This document shows, piece after piece, positions 1-7,512 of a DNA stretch of 64,000 nt (its first letter is position 1; every line of letters starts with the position of its first letter). The stretch comes from Marinibacterium anthonyi (lineage in GTDB: Bacteria > Pseudomonadota > Alphaproteobacteria > Rhodobacterales > Rhodobacteraceae). The translations under genes and the position numbers were made by a program. The DNA lies in contig CP031585.1 of the NCBI GenBank assembly GCA_003217735.2, positions 186,001 to 250,000 on the forward strand, read 5' to 3'. Under the pieces are notes generated by a model that saw only the letters and a list, made by a program, of their open reading frames with translations, did not search any database and was not told the origin of the DNA.

Positions 1-706
1 CCTGGCCACCGTCAAGCAATTCCTGGCCGAGGGCCGCAAGGTCGCCATGGTCGACCGCGACGCCGACGTGCTGATGGAAGAAGCCGGCGCGCTGGACGGT
101 GTCGTGCCGGTGGCCTGCGACGTGTCCGACCCCGACGCGGTGGCCGCGATGATCGCCGAATGCGCCCGGACGCTGGGCCGTATCGACGCGCTGGTGAACA
201 ACGCCGGGGTGGCGGATTTCGGGCCGATCGAAGACACCACGTTCGCGCGTTGGCGGCAGGTGATGGCGACCAACCTCGACGGGGTTTTCCTGTGTTCGCA
301 AGCAGTTGTCCCGCACCTGAAGGCCGTGCAGGGCTGTATCGTCAACATCGCGTCGATCTCCGGGCTGCGCGCGTCGACCCTGCGGGTGGCCTATGGCACG
401 TCCAAGGCCGGGGTCATCCACCTGACCCAGCAGCAGGCGGCCGAGCTGGGCGAATACGGCATCCGCGCCAATTGCGTGGCGCCGGGGCCGGTGCGCACGA
501 AACTGGCCATGGCGGTGCATTCCCAGGCCATCATCGATGCCTACCATGACGCGATCCCCCTGAACCGCTATGGCTCCGAGGACGAGATCGCATCCGTCAT
601 CGTGTTCCTGTGTTCGGACAAGGCCAGCTATGTCACGGGGCAGACCGTGGCGTCGGACGGCGGGTTCCAGACCACCGGCGTCGGCCTTCCGGACCTGCGA
701 ACCTGA
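1..706 (+). CDS. SDR-family NAD(P)-dependent oxidoreductase (5' partial)
   Basis: Short-chain dehydrogenase/reductase cut at its 5' end by the window edge. The frame is open from base 2, so the N-terminal TGxxxGIG cofactor loop is missing. Visible landmarks are 'AMVDRD' after the second strand (an acidic residue that usually favours NAD), 'NNAG', the catalytic Ser in 'NIASISG', and 'YGTSK' carrying the Tyr and Lys of YxxxK. 'APGPVRT' and 'ASDGGF' near the end are also typical. It ends one base from the stop of the convergent LacI gene. Because an ABC importer and a dihydroxyacetone-type kinase follow, I infer that it oxidises a small polyol to a ketose. The substrate is not proven, and a general SDR role remains possible. 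Confidence 0.9.
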   Translation, partial: LATVKQFLAEGRKVAMVDRDADVLMEEAGALDGVVPVACDVSDPDAVAAMIAECARTLGRIDALVNNAGVADFGPIEDTTFARWRQVMATNLDGVFLCSQAVVPHLKAVQGCIVNIASISGLRASTLRVAYGTSKAGVIHLTQQQAAELGEYGIRANCVAPGPVRTKLAMAVHSQAIIDAYHDAIPLNRYGSEDEIASVIVFLCSDKASYVTGQTVASDGGFQTTGVGLPDLRT

Positions 707-707
707 G

Positions 708-1727
708 CTACATGTTCTCGGCGATCAGGATCTCGATCCTGATCCGTTCCTGGGACGCCAGCGTCGCGCGGCGTTCGCATTTGGCGCGCATGATCCGCAT
801 GGCGCTGCGCACCAGGTGTCCGGGGTCCTGGCTGATGACCACGTCGACCTCGCCGTCACGCAACGCGGCCTCGGTCGACGGCGTGCGTTCATGGGCGATG
901 GTCACCTGGTCCGACGGGGGGCCAAGCGCGCGCAGCACCTCCAGCGGGATCCGCGCTTCGGGGCCCATCAGGTAAAGCCCGGCAATGTCGCCGTGGGTCG
1001 AAAACGCATTGCGCAGCACCCGTTCGGTGCGGTCCGCATCGCCATGGGTTTCCAGCGTCGGCAGCACCCGCAGGTGCGGATGGTCGCGCAGGATGGCGTC
1101 GAAGCCCAGGCGCCGTTCCAGGCTGTCGCGCGATTGCATCGTTTCGGTCAGCACGACGATGGACCCTTCGGTGCGCCCCAGGAACCGCGCCATCAGCCGC
1201 CCGGCGGTGGCGCCGGCCGCCTTGTTGTCGATGCCCACAAAGGTCTGCCCGTCCAGGTTCTGCTGGTTCGACACGAAGGGCAGCGTTTCGATCCCCCGTT
1301 CGCGCATGCGCAGCAGCGCGTCGCGGATCTGGGGCGTTTCGGGGGCCATGATGGCGATCCCGTCGTAATCGTCCACCGTCAGCCGGGCCAGGGACCGCGC
1401 CACCTTGTGCGGGTCGTGTTCGTCCAGGCGGATCACCTTGGCTTCCATCATCTCGGCCCGCCCGGCGCGGTCAAGTTCCTGGATTCGCGCCAGGATTTCG
1501 GCCAGGAATTCATCCCCCACCAGCGGCAGGACAAAGCCGAACCGATAGCCCCTTTGCCGTGCCAGCGTCGCCGCGACCTGGTTGCGTTCGAACCCGATCT
1601 TCTCGATCGCCTCGTTCACTGCGTCGACGGTTTTCTTGCGCACACCGGCCCGCCCGTTCAGCACGCGGTCGATCGTGGCCAGGCTGACGCCGGCTGCTTT
1701 CGCAAGGTCTTTGGTCGTCGGTCGCAT
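708..1727 (-). CDS. LacI-family transcriptional regulator
   Basis: About 339 residues. The N-terminal LacI helix-turn-helix is clear ('TTKDLAKAAGVSLATIDRVL', then 'NGRAGVRKKTV' with the hinge following). A periplasmic-binding-protein-like effector domain runs from about residue 60 to the end. A longer frame reaches 1796, but the ATG at 1727 is preceded by GGGAGAG at 1730-1736 and places the helix-turn-helix at the extreme N-terminus, as is normal. The gene is divergent from the ABC importer operon and convergent with the SDR gene. Two near-identical 16-bp palindromes at 1799-1844 lie between it and the operon, so it probably represses the operon and itself. The inducer is unknown, probably a sugar or polyol related to the imported substrate. 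Confidence 0.93.
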   Translation of the reverse strand: MRPTTKDLAKAAGVSLATIDRVLNGRAGVRKKTVDAVNEAIEKIGFERNQVAATLARQRGYRFGFVLPLVGDEFLAEILARIQELDRAGRAEMMEAKVIRLDEHDPHKVARSLARLTVDDYDGIAIMAPETPQIRDALLRMRERGIETLPFVSNQQNLDGQTFVGIDNKAAGATAGRLMARFLGRTEGSIVVLTETMQSRDSLERRLGFDAILRDHPHLRVLPTLETHGDADRTERVLRNAFSTHGDIAGLYLMGPEARIPLEVLRALGPPSDQVTIAHERTPSTEAALRDGEVDVVISQDPGHLVRSAMRIMRAKCERRATLASQERIRIEILIAENM

Positions 1728-1798
1728 CGCTCTCCCGGCCCGATCTGGTCGATCTTGCTTTCTGGCTAGGGCCATTCCCCCGGCCTTGGCAAGCAAAA

Positions 1799-1814
1799 TG
1801 AGGTACGCACCTCA
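1799..1814. promoter_or_regulatory. LacI-type operator, copy 1
   Basis: TGAGGTACGCACCTCA is a 16-bp near-perfect palindrome with the central CG typical of LacI-family operators. It lies between the LacI gene start (1727) and the binding-protein gene (1910). Its centre is 30 bp from that of copy 2, about three helical turns. Binding by the adjacent regulator is inferred. Confidence 0.75.
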
Positions 1815-1828
1815 GAATTTTGTTGCTT

Positions 1829-1844
1829 TGAGGTGCGCCCCTCA
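1829..1844. promoter_or_regulatory. LacI-type operator, copy 2
   Basis: TGAGGTGCGCCCCTCA matches copy 1 at 14 of 16 positions and keeps the TGAGG/CCTCA arms and the central CG. It lies 65 bp upstream of the binding-protein start codon. Two sites on the same helix face would allow cooperative repression. Confidence 0.72.
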
Positions 1845-1909
1845 TTTACGGATCTTACCAGTCGAGTCGCGACGGGGAGGTCCCGACTCACTCAACGGGA
1901 GGAACATCA

Positions 1910-3229
1910 ATGAAACGGACGCACCTGATGGGCGGTGCCCTGTCGGCCTTGGCTTTCGGCATGACAGGCGCGGCAATGGCCGAAGACCTGACGCTGTGCT
2001 GGGCCGCCTGGGACCCCGCGAATTCGCTGATCGAACTGTCCAAGGACTTCGAGGCGAAGACCGGCAACACCATGCATTTCGAATTCGTGCCGTGGACATC
2101 CTTTGCCGACCGGATGCTGAACGAGCTGAATTCGGGTGGCAAGCTGTGTGACCTGATGATCGGCGACAGCCAGTGGATCGGCGGCGGCGCGGAACAGGGC
2201 CATTACGTCAAGCTGAACGACTTCTTCGACGCCAACGGCATCACGATGGACGATTTCATCCCCGCCACCGTGGTGGGATACGCCGAATGGCCCAAGAACA
2301 CGCCGAACTACTACGCGCTGCCCGCCTTTGGCGACGTGGTCGGCTGGACCTACCGCAAGGACTGGTTCGAACGCCCCGAGCTGCAGGAGGAGTTCAAGGC
2401 GAAATACGGCCGCGACCTGGCCCCGCCGGAAACGCTGGACCAGCTCAAGGACATCGCCCAGTTCTTCCAGGGCCGCGAGATCGACGGCAACACCGTCTAC
2501 GGCGCCGCGATCTATACCGAACGCGGGTCCGAAGGGATCACCATGGGCGTGACCAATGCGCTGTACAACTATGGTTTCCTTTATGAAAACCCGGACGAGC
2601 CCTATGACCTCGACGGCTTTGTCAATTCGCCCGGCGCGGTGGCGGGGCTGGAATATTACAAGGACCTTTACGACACCGCGACGCCGCCGGGGTCGTCCAA
2701 CTGGTACATGTCGGAAGACATCGACGCCTATAAATCCGGGCAGGTGGCGCTGCAGATGAACTTTGCCTTCATCTGGCCCGGCGTCGAAACCGACCCGAAC
2801 GTGGGCGGCGGCAAGTCGGGTTATTTCCCCAACCCCGCCGGTCCCGCCGGCCAGTACGCCCAATTGGGCGGGCAGGGGATTTCGGTCGTCGCCTATTCCG
2901 ACAAGCAGGACGCGGCGCTGGATTACATCAAGTGGTTCGCCCAGCCCGAGATCCAGGCCCGCTGGTGGGAACTGGGCGGCTATTCCGCGCTGAAGGCGGT
3001 GGTCGAAGACCCGGGGTTCGCCACCAGCCAGCCCTATGCGCAGACCTTCCTCGACTCCATGGCGATCGTGAAGGATTTCTGGGCCGAACCCGCCTATGCC
3101 GACCTGCTGCTGGCCATGCAGGAACGGGTGCACAACTACGTGGTGGCCGGTCAGGGCACCGCGCAAGAGGCACTGGACGGGCTGGTCAAGGACTGGACCG
3201 AGACCTTCGAGGATGAAGGCAAGATCTGA
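1910..3229 (+). CDS. ABC transporter substrate-binding protein (carbohydrate/polyol type)
   Basis: 439 residues. It has a Sec signal peptide (KR start, hydrophobic 'GGALSALAFG', probable cleavage after 'AMA'), followed by a family-1 extracellular solute-binding fold rich in aromatic residues. It should bind substrate in the periplasm and deliver it to the two permeases that follow. GGGAGG upstream at 1899-1904 supports the ATG. It is the first gene of the operon behind the twin LacI operators, and a GC-rich hairpin (3245-3275) separates it from the permeases, a common way to keep binding-protein mRNA abundant. The operon content, including a small membrane protein and two distinct ATPases, resembles GlpSTPQV-type glycerol importers and tetritol importers. 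The ligand cannot be read from the sequence. Confidence 0.92.
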   Translation: MKRTHLMGGALSALAFGMTGAAMAEDLTLCWAAWDPANSLIELSKDFEAKTGNTMHFEFVPWTSFADRMLNELNSGGKLCDLMIGDSQWIGGGAEQGHYVKLNDFFDANGITMDDFIPATVVGYAEWPKNTPNYYALPAFGDVVGWTYRKDWFERPELQEEFKAKYGRDLAPPETLDQLKDIAQFFQGREIDGNTVYGAAIYTERGSEGITMGVTNALYNYGFLYENPDEPYDLDGFVNSPGAVAGLEYYKDLYDTATPPGSSNWYMSEDIDAYKSGQVALQMNFAFIWPGVETDPNVGGGKSGYFPNPAGPAGQYAQLGGQGISVVAYSDKQDAALDYIKWFAQPEIQARWWELGGYSALKAVVEDPGFATSQPYAQTFLDSMAIVKDFWAEPAYADLLLAMQERVHNYVVAGQGTAQEALDGLVKDWTETFEDEGKI

Positions 3230-3244
3230 CGGGTCCTCCCTGCT

Positions 3245-3275
3245 CCCCCGGTTCGCATGCCACAGCGGCCGGGGG
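3245..3275 (+). terminator. Intercistronic hairpin after the binding-protein gene
   Basis: CCCCCGG and CCGGGGG form a perfect 7-bp stem with a 17-nt loop, starting 16 nt after the binding-protein stop. No T-run follows, so it is more likely an attenuating or mRNA-stabilising hairpin than a full terminator. Confidence 0.45.
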
Positions 3276-3342
3276 ACGCAAGATGCGGCCCCAACCCAAA
3301 GCCAAGCGCATGCCTGAACCGCACCGCCCAAGGGAAAGCTTC

Positions 3343-4290
3343 ATGACTGATACACCGATCGAACGGGTCGCCCGCGCGACACCCGACGGCATGGCCCATC
3401 GCATTCGCGGCCTGTCGGACCGGGCCATCGCCTGGATCTTCGTCGCGCCCACGATCTTTCTTTTGCTGGCGGTTAACATCTTCCCGCTGATCTGGACCAT
3501 CCGGCTCAGCTTTACCGATTTCCGCGTGAACCGCCCCAACCGTGCCGTCGAATGGGTGGGGTTGCGGAACTACGAACGCATCCTGACCGACCCGGATGTC
3601 TGGACCACAATGCAGGCGACGGCGCATTTCCTGATCTGGACGATCGTGCTGCAGGTGCTGATCGGGTTTACCCTCGCCTGGCTGATCAACCAGAAATTCC
3701 GGGGCAACGACCTGTGGACCACGATCATCGTCTTCCCGATGATGCTGTCCCCGGCTGTTGTCGGCAACTTCTGGACCTTCCTCTACCAACCGCAGATCGG
3801 GCTGTTCAATTACGTGGTGGGCTTCTTCACCGGGGCCGATCCGGCGAGCTTTTCGATGATCGGTGACGTGGCCCTGGCCCCCTGGTCGATCGTCATCGCC
3901 GACACCTGGATGTGGACGCCCTTTGTCATGCTGATCTGCCTGGCGGGGCTGCGGTCGATCCCCACCAGCATCTACGAGGCCGCCGAATGCGACCGCGCAT
4001 CCAAATGGCGGCAGTTCTGGACGATCACCATTCCCATGGTGCTGCCGTTCCTGATGCTGGCCGTGCTGTTCAGGGGGATCGAGAACTTCAAGATGTTCGA
4101 CCTGGTGGTGCAGCTGACCGGCGGCGGGCCGGGCAACACCACCACGCTGACCTCCATCGACCTCAAGCGCGAGGCGTTCGAGAAATGGCGCACGGGCTAT
4201 TCATCCGCCTATGCCGTCATCCTCTTCGTGACGGTCTTCGGGCTGGCGTCGATCTACGTGAAAGCGCTGAACAAGGTGAAACAAAGATGA
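3343..4290 (+). CDS. ABC transporter permease (MalF/UgpA-type)
   Basis: 315 residues from the ATG at 3343, which follows AGGGAAAG. An upstream in-frame ATG at 3310 has no ribosome-binding site. A charged N-terminus is followed by a transmembrane segment ('FVAPTIFLLLAVNIFPLIW') and about five more, the usual six for this family. The EAA loop that contacts the ATPase is visible as 'IYEAAECDRASKWRQFWTIT' around residue 210. It would form one half of the inner-membrane channel with the next permease. Its stop overlaps the ATG of that gene (4287), indicating translational coupling. 'GGGPGNTTTL' near the C-terminal part is typical of carbohydrate permeases. Confidence 0.93.
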   Translation: MTDTPIERVARATPDGMAHRIRGLSDRAIAWIFVAPTIFLLLAVNIFPLIWTIRLSFTDFRVNRPNRAVEWVGLRNYERILTDPDVWTTMQATAHFLIWTIVLQVLIGFTLAWLINQKFRGNDLWTTIIVFPMMLSPAVVGNFWTFLYQPQIGLFNYVVGFFTGADPASFSMIGDVALAPWSIVIADTWMWTPFVMLICLAGLRSIPTSIYEAAECDRASKWRQFWTITIPMVLPFLMLAVLFRGIENFKMFDLVVQLTGGGPGNTTTLTSIDLKREAFEKWRTGYSSAYAVILFVTVFGLASIYVKALNKVKQR

Positions 4291-5225
4291 GCTATTCCGT
4301 CGCCGAACCCACCAAGAGCGCCAAGTGGATCGCCGGGCTGCTGGTCATCGGCTATGCCCTGATCACCATCACGCCGCTGCTGTGGATCATCGCCACCGGG
4401 TTCAAATCCCCCGCCGATTCAATTGCCTACCCGCCCAAGGTCCTGTTCCAGCCGTCGCTGGAAGGCTACGTGAACCTGTTCACCGACCGCACCCGCGCGA
4501 CCGATGACATGCTGGACGCCGCCGGAGAACCCCAGACCTGGTACGACCGCATCGCGCGCAACCAGGGCACCATCATCAGCGGGCCGTCGCGTTATGGCGA
4601 ACGGTTCCTGAACTCGGTCATCATCGGGTTCGGGTCCACGGCGCTGTGCATGGTGCTGGGGACGGCCGCCGCCTATGCCTTCAGCCGGTTCAAGGTGCCG
4701 CTGAAGGACGACCTGCTGTTCTTCATCCTGTCGACCCGGATGATGCCGCCCATCGCCGTGGCCATCCCGATCTTCCTGATGTTCCGCCACCTTGGCCTGA
4801 ACGACACCCACCTTGGCATGATCCTGCTTTACACGGCGGTGAACCTGTCGCTGTCGGTCTGGCTGCTGAAGGGGTTCATCGATGAAATCCCCGTGGAATA
4901 TGAGGAAGCCGCGCTGATCGACGGCTACACGCGGTTTCAGGCCTTCTACAAGGTGGTGCTGCCGCAGGCGGCCACGGGCATCGCATCCACCGCCATCTTC
5001 TGCCTGATCTTCGCCTGGAACGAATACGCCTTCGCGGTGCTGCTGACGTCGGGCACCGCGCAGACCGCACCACCCTTCATCCCCACGATCATCGGGGTCG
5101 GCGGCAAGGACTGGCCCGCCGTCGCCGCCGGCGCCACGATCTTCCTCGTGCCGGTCATGGTCTTCACCATCCTGCTGCGCAAGCACCTGCTGCGCGGGAT
5201 CACCTTCGGAGCGGTGCGCAAATGA
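4287..5225 (+). CDS. ABC transporter permease (MalG/UgpE-type)
   Basis: 312 residues. The ATG at 4287 overlaps the previous stop. The first transmembrane segment ('GLLVIGYALITITPLLWIIA') is followed by a periplasmic stretch of about 90 residues that is long for the family and contains 'TDRTRATDDM'. Five further segments and an EAA loop ('EYEEAALIDGYTRFQAFYKV') follow. It pairs with the preceding permease. The extended first periplasmic loop may contact the binding protein; that is inference. Its stop overlaps the start of the 62-residue membrane protein. Confidence 0.93.
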   Translation: MSYSVAEPTKSAKWIAGLLVIGYALITITPLLWIIATGFKSPADSIAYPPKVLFQPSLEGYVNLFTDRTRATDDMLDAAGEPQTWYDRIARNQGTIISGPSRYGERFLNSVIIGFGSTALCMVLGTAAAYAFSRFKVPLKDDLLFFILSTRMMPPIAVAIPIFLMFRHLGLNDTHLGMILLYTAVNLSLSVWLLKGFIDEIPVEYEEAALIDGYTRFQAFYKVVLPQAATGIASTAIFCLIFAWNEYAFAVLLTSGTAQTAPPFIPTIIGVGGKDWPAVAAGATIFLVPVMVFTILLRKHLLRGITFGAVRK

Positions 5226-5410
5226 CCGATTTCTTCCATGGCCTCATCCGGCTGCGCCGCGGCCCCTGGGAAATGCTGGCATCCGTGCTGATCGCGGTGG
5301 GGGTGATCATGCTGATGCAGCCCGTGTCCCTGACATTATACAGCTATTCCTTCGTGGTGACGCTGACCGGCACCGTGATGTTCATCATCGTCAGCCATTT
5401 CCCGGAGTAA
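5222..5410 (+). CDS. Small two-helix membrane protein of the ABC operon (DUF2160-like)
   Basis: 62 residues. The ATG overlaps the upstream permease stop, and the next ATPase starts 5 bp after its stop, so it is embedded in the operon. Two transmembrane helices are apparent (about residues 14-33 and 38-57), preceded by a basic segment 'IRLRRGPWEM'. Small membrane proteins of this size occur at the same place in glycerol-type ABC operons of Rhizobiales and Rhodobacterales, where they are annotated as DUF2160. The role is unknown. A permease-assembly or stability subunit is a reasonable guess. Membership of DUF2160 is by context and size, not by alignment. Confidence 0.75.
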   Translation: MTDFFHGLIRLRRGPWEMLASVLIAVGVIMLMQPVSLTLYSYSFVVTLTGTVMFIIVSHFPE

Positions 5411-5415
5411 CCCGC

Positions 5416-6513
5416 ATGTCCCAGATCAGAATTCAGAACCTGCGCAAGGACTTCGGGGATTTCACCGCCGTCCAGTCATCCAGCTTCACCATCGAGGACG
5501 GCGAATTCTTCATGCTCCTCGGTCCCTCCGGCTGCGGCAAGACGACAACCTTGCGGATGATGGCGGGGCTTGAACTGCCGACGTCTGGCGAGATCTATAT
5601 CGACGGCGAAGAGGTCGGGATGAAACCCGCCTCCAAGCGCGACATCGCCTTCGTCTTCCAGATGTTCGCGCTGTATCCGCACATGAACGTGCGGCGAAAC
5701 ATCTCTTACCCCCTGCAAAGCCAGGGGATGAAACGCGACGCCATCCGCCGCAAGGTCGGCGAAGTGGCCGAGATCCTTGGCATTACCGACATCCTCGACC
5801 GCCCCGTCGGCGGCCTGTCGGGCGGCGACCGCCAGCGCGTGGCTTTGGGGCGGGCCATCGTGCGCGACCCCAAGGCGTTCTTCATGGATGAACCGCTGGG
5901 CGCTTTGGATGCCGAGTTCCGTGAACACATGGCCGAGGAATTGCGCGCCCTGCACGACCGGATGGGGGCGACGACGGTCTACGTGACCCATGACCAGCTG
6001 GAGGCGATGCAGATGGGCGACAAGATCGTGGTGATGAACCACGGCGTGGTCGAACAATTCGGCGTCCCGCAGGAAATCTATGACTGGCCGGCGACAAAAT
6101 TCGTGGCGCAGTTCCTTGGCTCGCCGCCGATGAACTTCCTTGATTTCCAAGGGAGCATCAGCGTCGGCGGCACCTCCGTTCAACTCGACGGCGCCGACCT
6201 TTCCGTGCCCGAAAGCCGCCAGGGCGCGTCCGGAGCGTTGACCCTTGGCGTGCGCCCCGAACACGTGACGCTGGACGACCATGCTCCCTATCGCGGATCG
6301 GTCGTCGCCACCGAATACCTGGGCACCACCCAGATCGTCAGCATCGACACGGCCCATGGTCCGGTAAAGGCCCGCATCCCCTCCGACGCCCGCGTGTCGG
6401 TCGGCGAAACCACCGGCCTCAGCTTCAACCCCCGCACGCTGACGCTGTTCATGGGCAACAGCGGCCAGGCCCTGCTGTCGGCCGCCAACGAAGGAGTGCT
6501 GGCCCATGGCTGA
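5416..6513 (+). CDS. ABC transporter ATP-binding protein (first of two)
   Basis: 365 residues, the size of a MalK/UgpC-type ATPase. Walker A 'GPSGCGKTTT' lies near residue 36, the Q-loop at 'FVFQMFALYPHM', signature 'LSGGDRQRV', Walker B 'AFFMDEPLGALD' and the switch His in 'YVTHDQ'. The C-terminal 110 residues form the regulatory OB-type (TOBE) domain. It shares moderate similarity with the next ATPase but is clearly a different protein, so the transporter probably uses an ATPase heterodimer, as in GlpS/GlpT. The last 8 bases overlap the next gene. Confidence 0.94.
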   Translation: MSQIRIQNLRKDFGDFTAVQSSSFTIEDGEFFMLLGPSGCGKTTTLRMMAGLELPTSGEIYIDGEEVGMKPASKRDIAFVFQMFALYPHMNVRRNISYPLQSQGMKRDAIRRKVGEVAEILGITDILDRPVGGLSGGDRQRVALGRAIVRDPKAFFMDEPLGALDAEFREHMAEELRALHDRMGATTVYVTHDQLEAMQMGDKIVVMNHGVVEQFGVPQEIYDWPATKFVAQFLGSPPMNFLDFQGSISVGGTSVQLDGADLSVPESRQGASGALTLGVRPEHVTLDDHAPYRGSVVATEYLGTTQIVSIDTAHGPVKARIPSDARVSVGETTGLSFNPRTLTLFMGNSGQALLSAANEGVLAHG

Positions 6514-7501
6514 CGTCACGCTTTCCGGCATCACCAGGACCTTCGGCGACACCACCGCGCTGAACGACGTGACCATGACAATCCCCGACGGATCCTTCGT
6601 CGTCCTCCTCGGCCCCACCGGCGCGGGCAAGACGACCACCCTGCGCATGGTCGCGGGGCTGGATACGCCCGAAAAGGGCAAGATCCATATCGGCGGGCGC
6701 GACATGACGGGCCTCACGCCCGCGCAGCGCAACGTGGCGATGGTGTTCCAGCAATATTCGCTTTACCCGCATCTGACCGTGCGGGAAAACCTTGAATTCC
6801 CTCTGAAATCCCCGATTCTGAAGACGCCGCGCGCCCAGATCGACCGCAAGGTCGGCGAGGTGGCCGAGGTTCTGCAGATCTCGCACAAGCTTGACAACAA
6901 GGCCACCGCGCTGTCGGGCGGGGAAATGCAGCGCGTGTCGATCGGCCGCGCGCTGGTGCGCTCGCCCTCGGTCTACCTGATGGACGAACCGCTGAGTTCA
7001 CTGGACGCCAAGCTGCGCGCCGACCTTCGGATCGAACTGAAGCGCATCCAGGCGATGTCCGGCGCGACACTGCTATATGTCACCCATGACCAGATCGAGG
7101 CGATGACCATGGCGACCCATGTGGGCGTGTTGGACAAGGGCCGCCTGGTGCAGTTCGGATCCCCGCGCGAGATCTATGAAAACCCGGTCAGCATCTACGC
7201 CGCCAGCCGCCTGGGCCTGCCCCGCATCAACGTGTTGCCCGCGACGCTGTTCGGCGACGCCCCGCAGGGCGCGGCCAGCATCGGGCTGCGCCCCGAACAG
7301 ATCGTGCAGGGCGAAGGCGCCGAAAGCACCGTGCAGCGCGTCGAACACCTGGGCGACCAGACCCGCCTGCACCTGCGGTTTCGGGACCACGATATCGTGA
7401 CAGTGACCGACGCCCATACCGCCTTGAAATCCGGGGACATTCTGCGCATTCGTCCCCGGACCCCGTATTTCTTCGACGCCACCGGCGCCCGTGTCGCCTG
7501 A
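6506..7501 (+). CDS. ABC transporter ATP-binding protein (second of two)
   Basis: 331 residues. Walker A is 'GPTGAGKTTT', the Q-loop 'MVFQQYSLYPHL', signature 'LSGGEMQRV', Walker B 'VYLMDEPLSSLD' and the switch His 'YVTHDQ'. A shorter TOBE-like C-terminus than in its partner has 'IGLRPEQI'. It starts inside the preceding ATPase gene (8-nt overlap). Both ATPases keep all catalytic motifs, so neither looks degenerate. The two together would energise import through the upstream permeases. Confidence 0.94.
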   Translation: MADVTLSGITRTFGDTTALNDVTMTIPDGSFVVLLGPTGAGKTTTLRMVAGLDTPEKGKIHIGGRDMTGLTPAQRNVAMVFQQYSLYPHLTVRENLEFPLKSPILKTPRAQIDRKVGEVAEVLQISHKLDNKATALSGGEMQRVSIGRALVRSPSVYLMDEPLSSLDAKLRADLRIELKRIQAMSGATLLYVTHDQIEAMTMATHVGVLDKGRLVQFGSPREIYENPVSIYAASRLGLPRINVLPATLFGDAPQGAASIGLRPEQIVQGEGAESTVQRVEHLGDQTRLHLRFRDHDIVTVTDAHTALKSGDILRIRPRTPYFFDATGARVA

Positions 7502-7512
7502 GGGAGGACAAC

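Noticed and set aside
1728-1796. 23-residue N-terminal extension of the LacI regulator
   Set aside because: The helix-turn-helix normally starts at the N-terminus and GGGAGAG sits before the ATG at 1727.
3912-4286. N-terminal extension of the second permease overlapping the first
   Set aside because: It is out-of-frame read of the first permease gene; the ATG at 4287 gives the normal family length.
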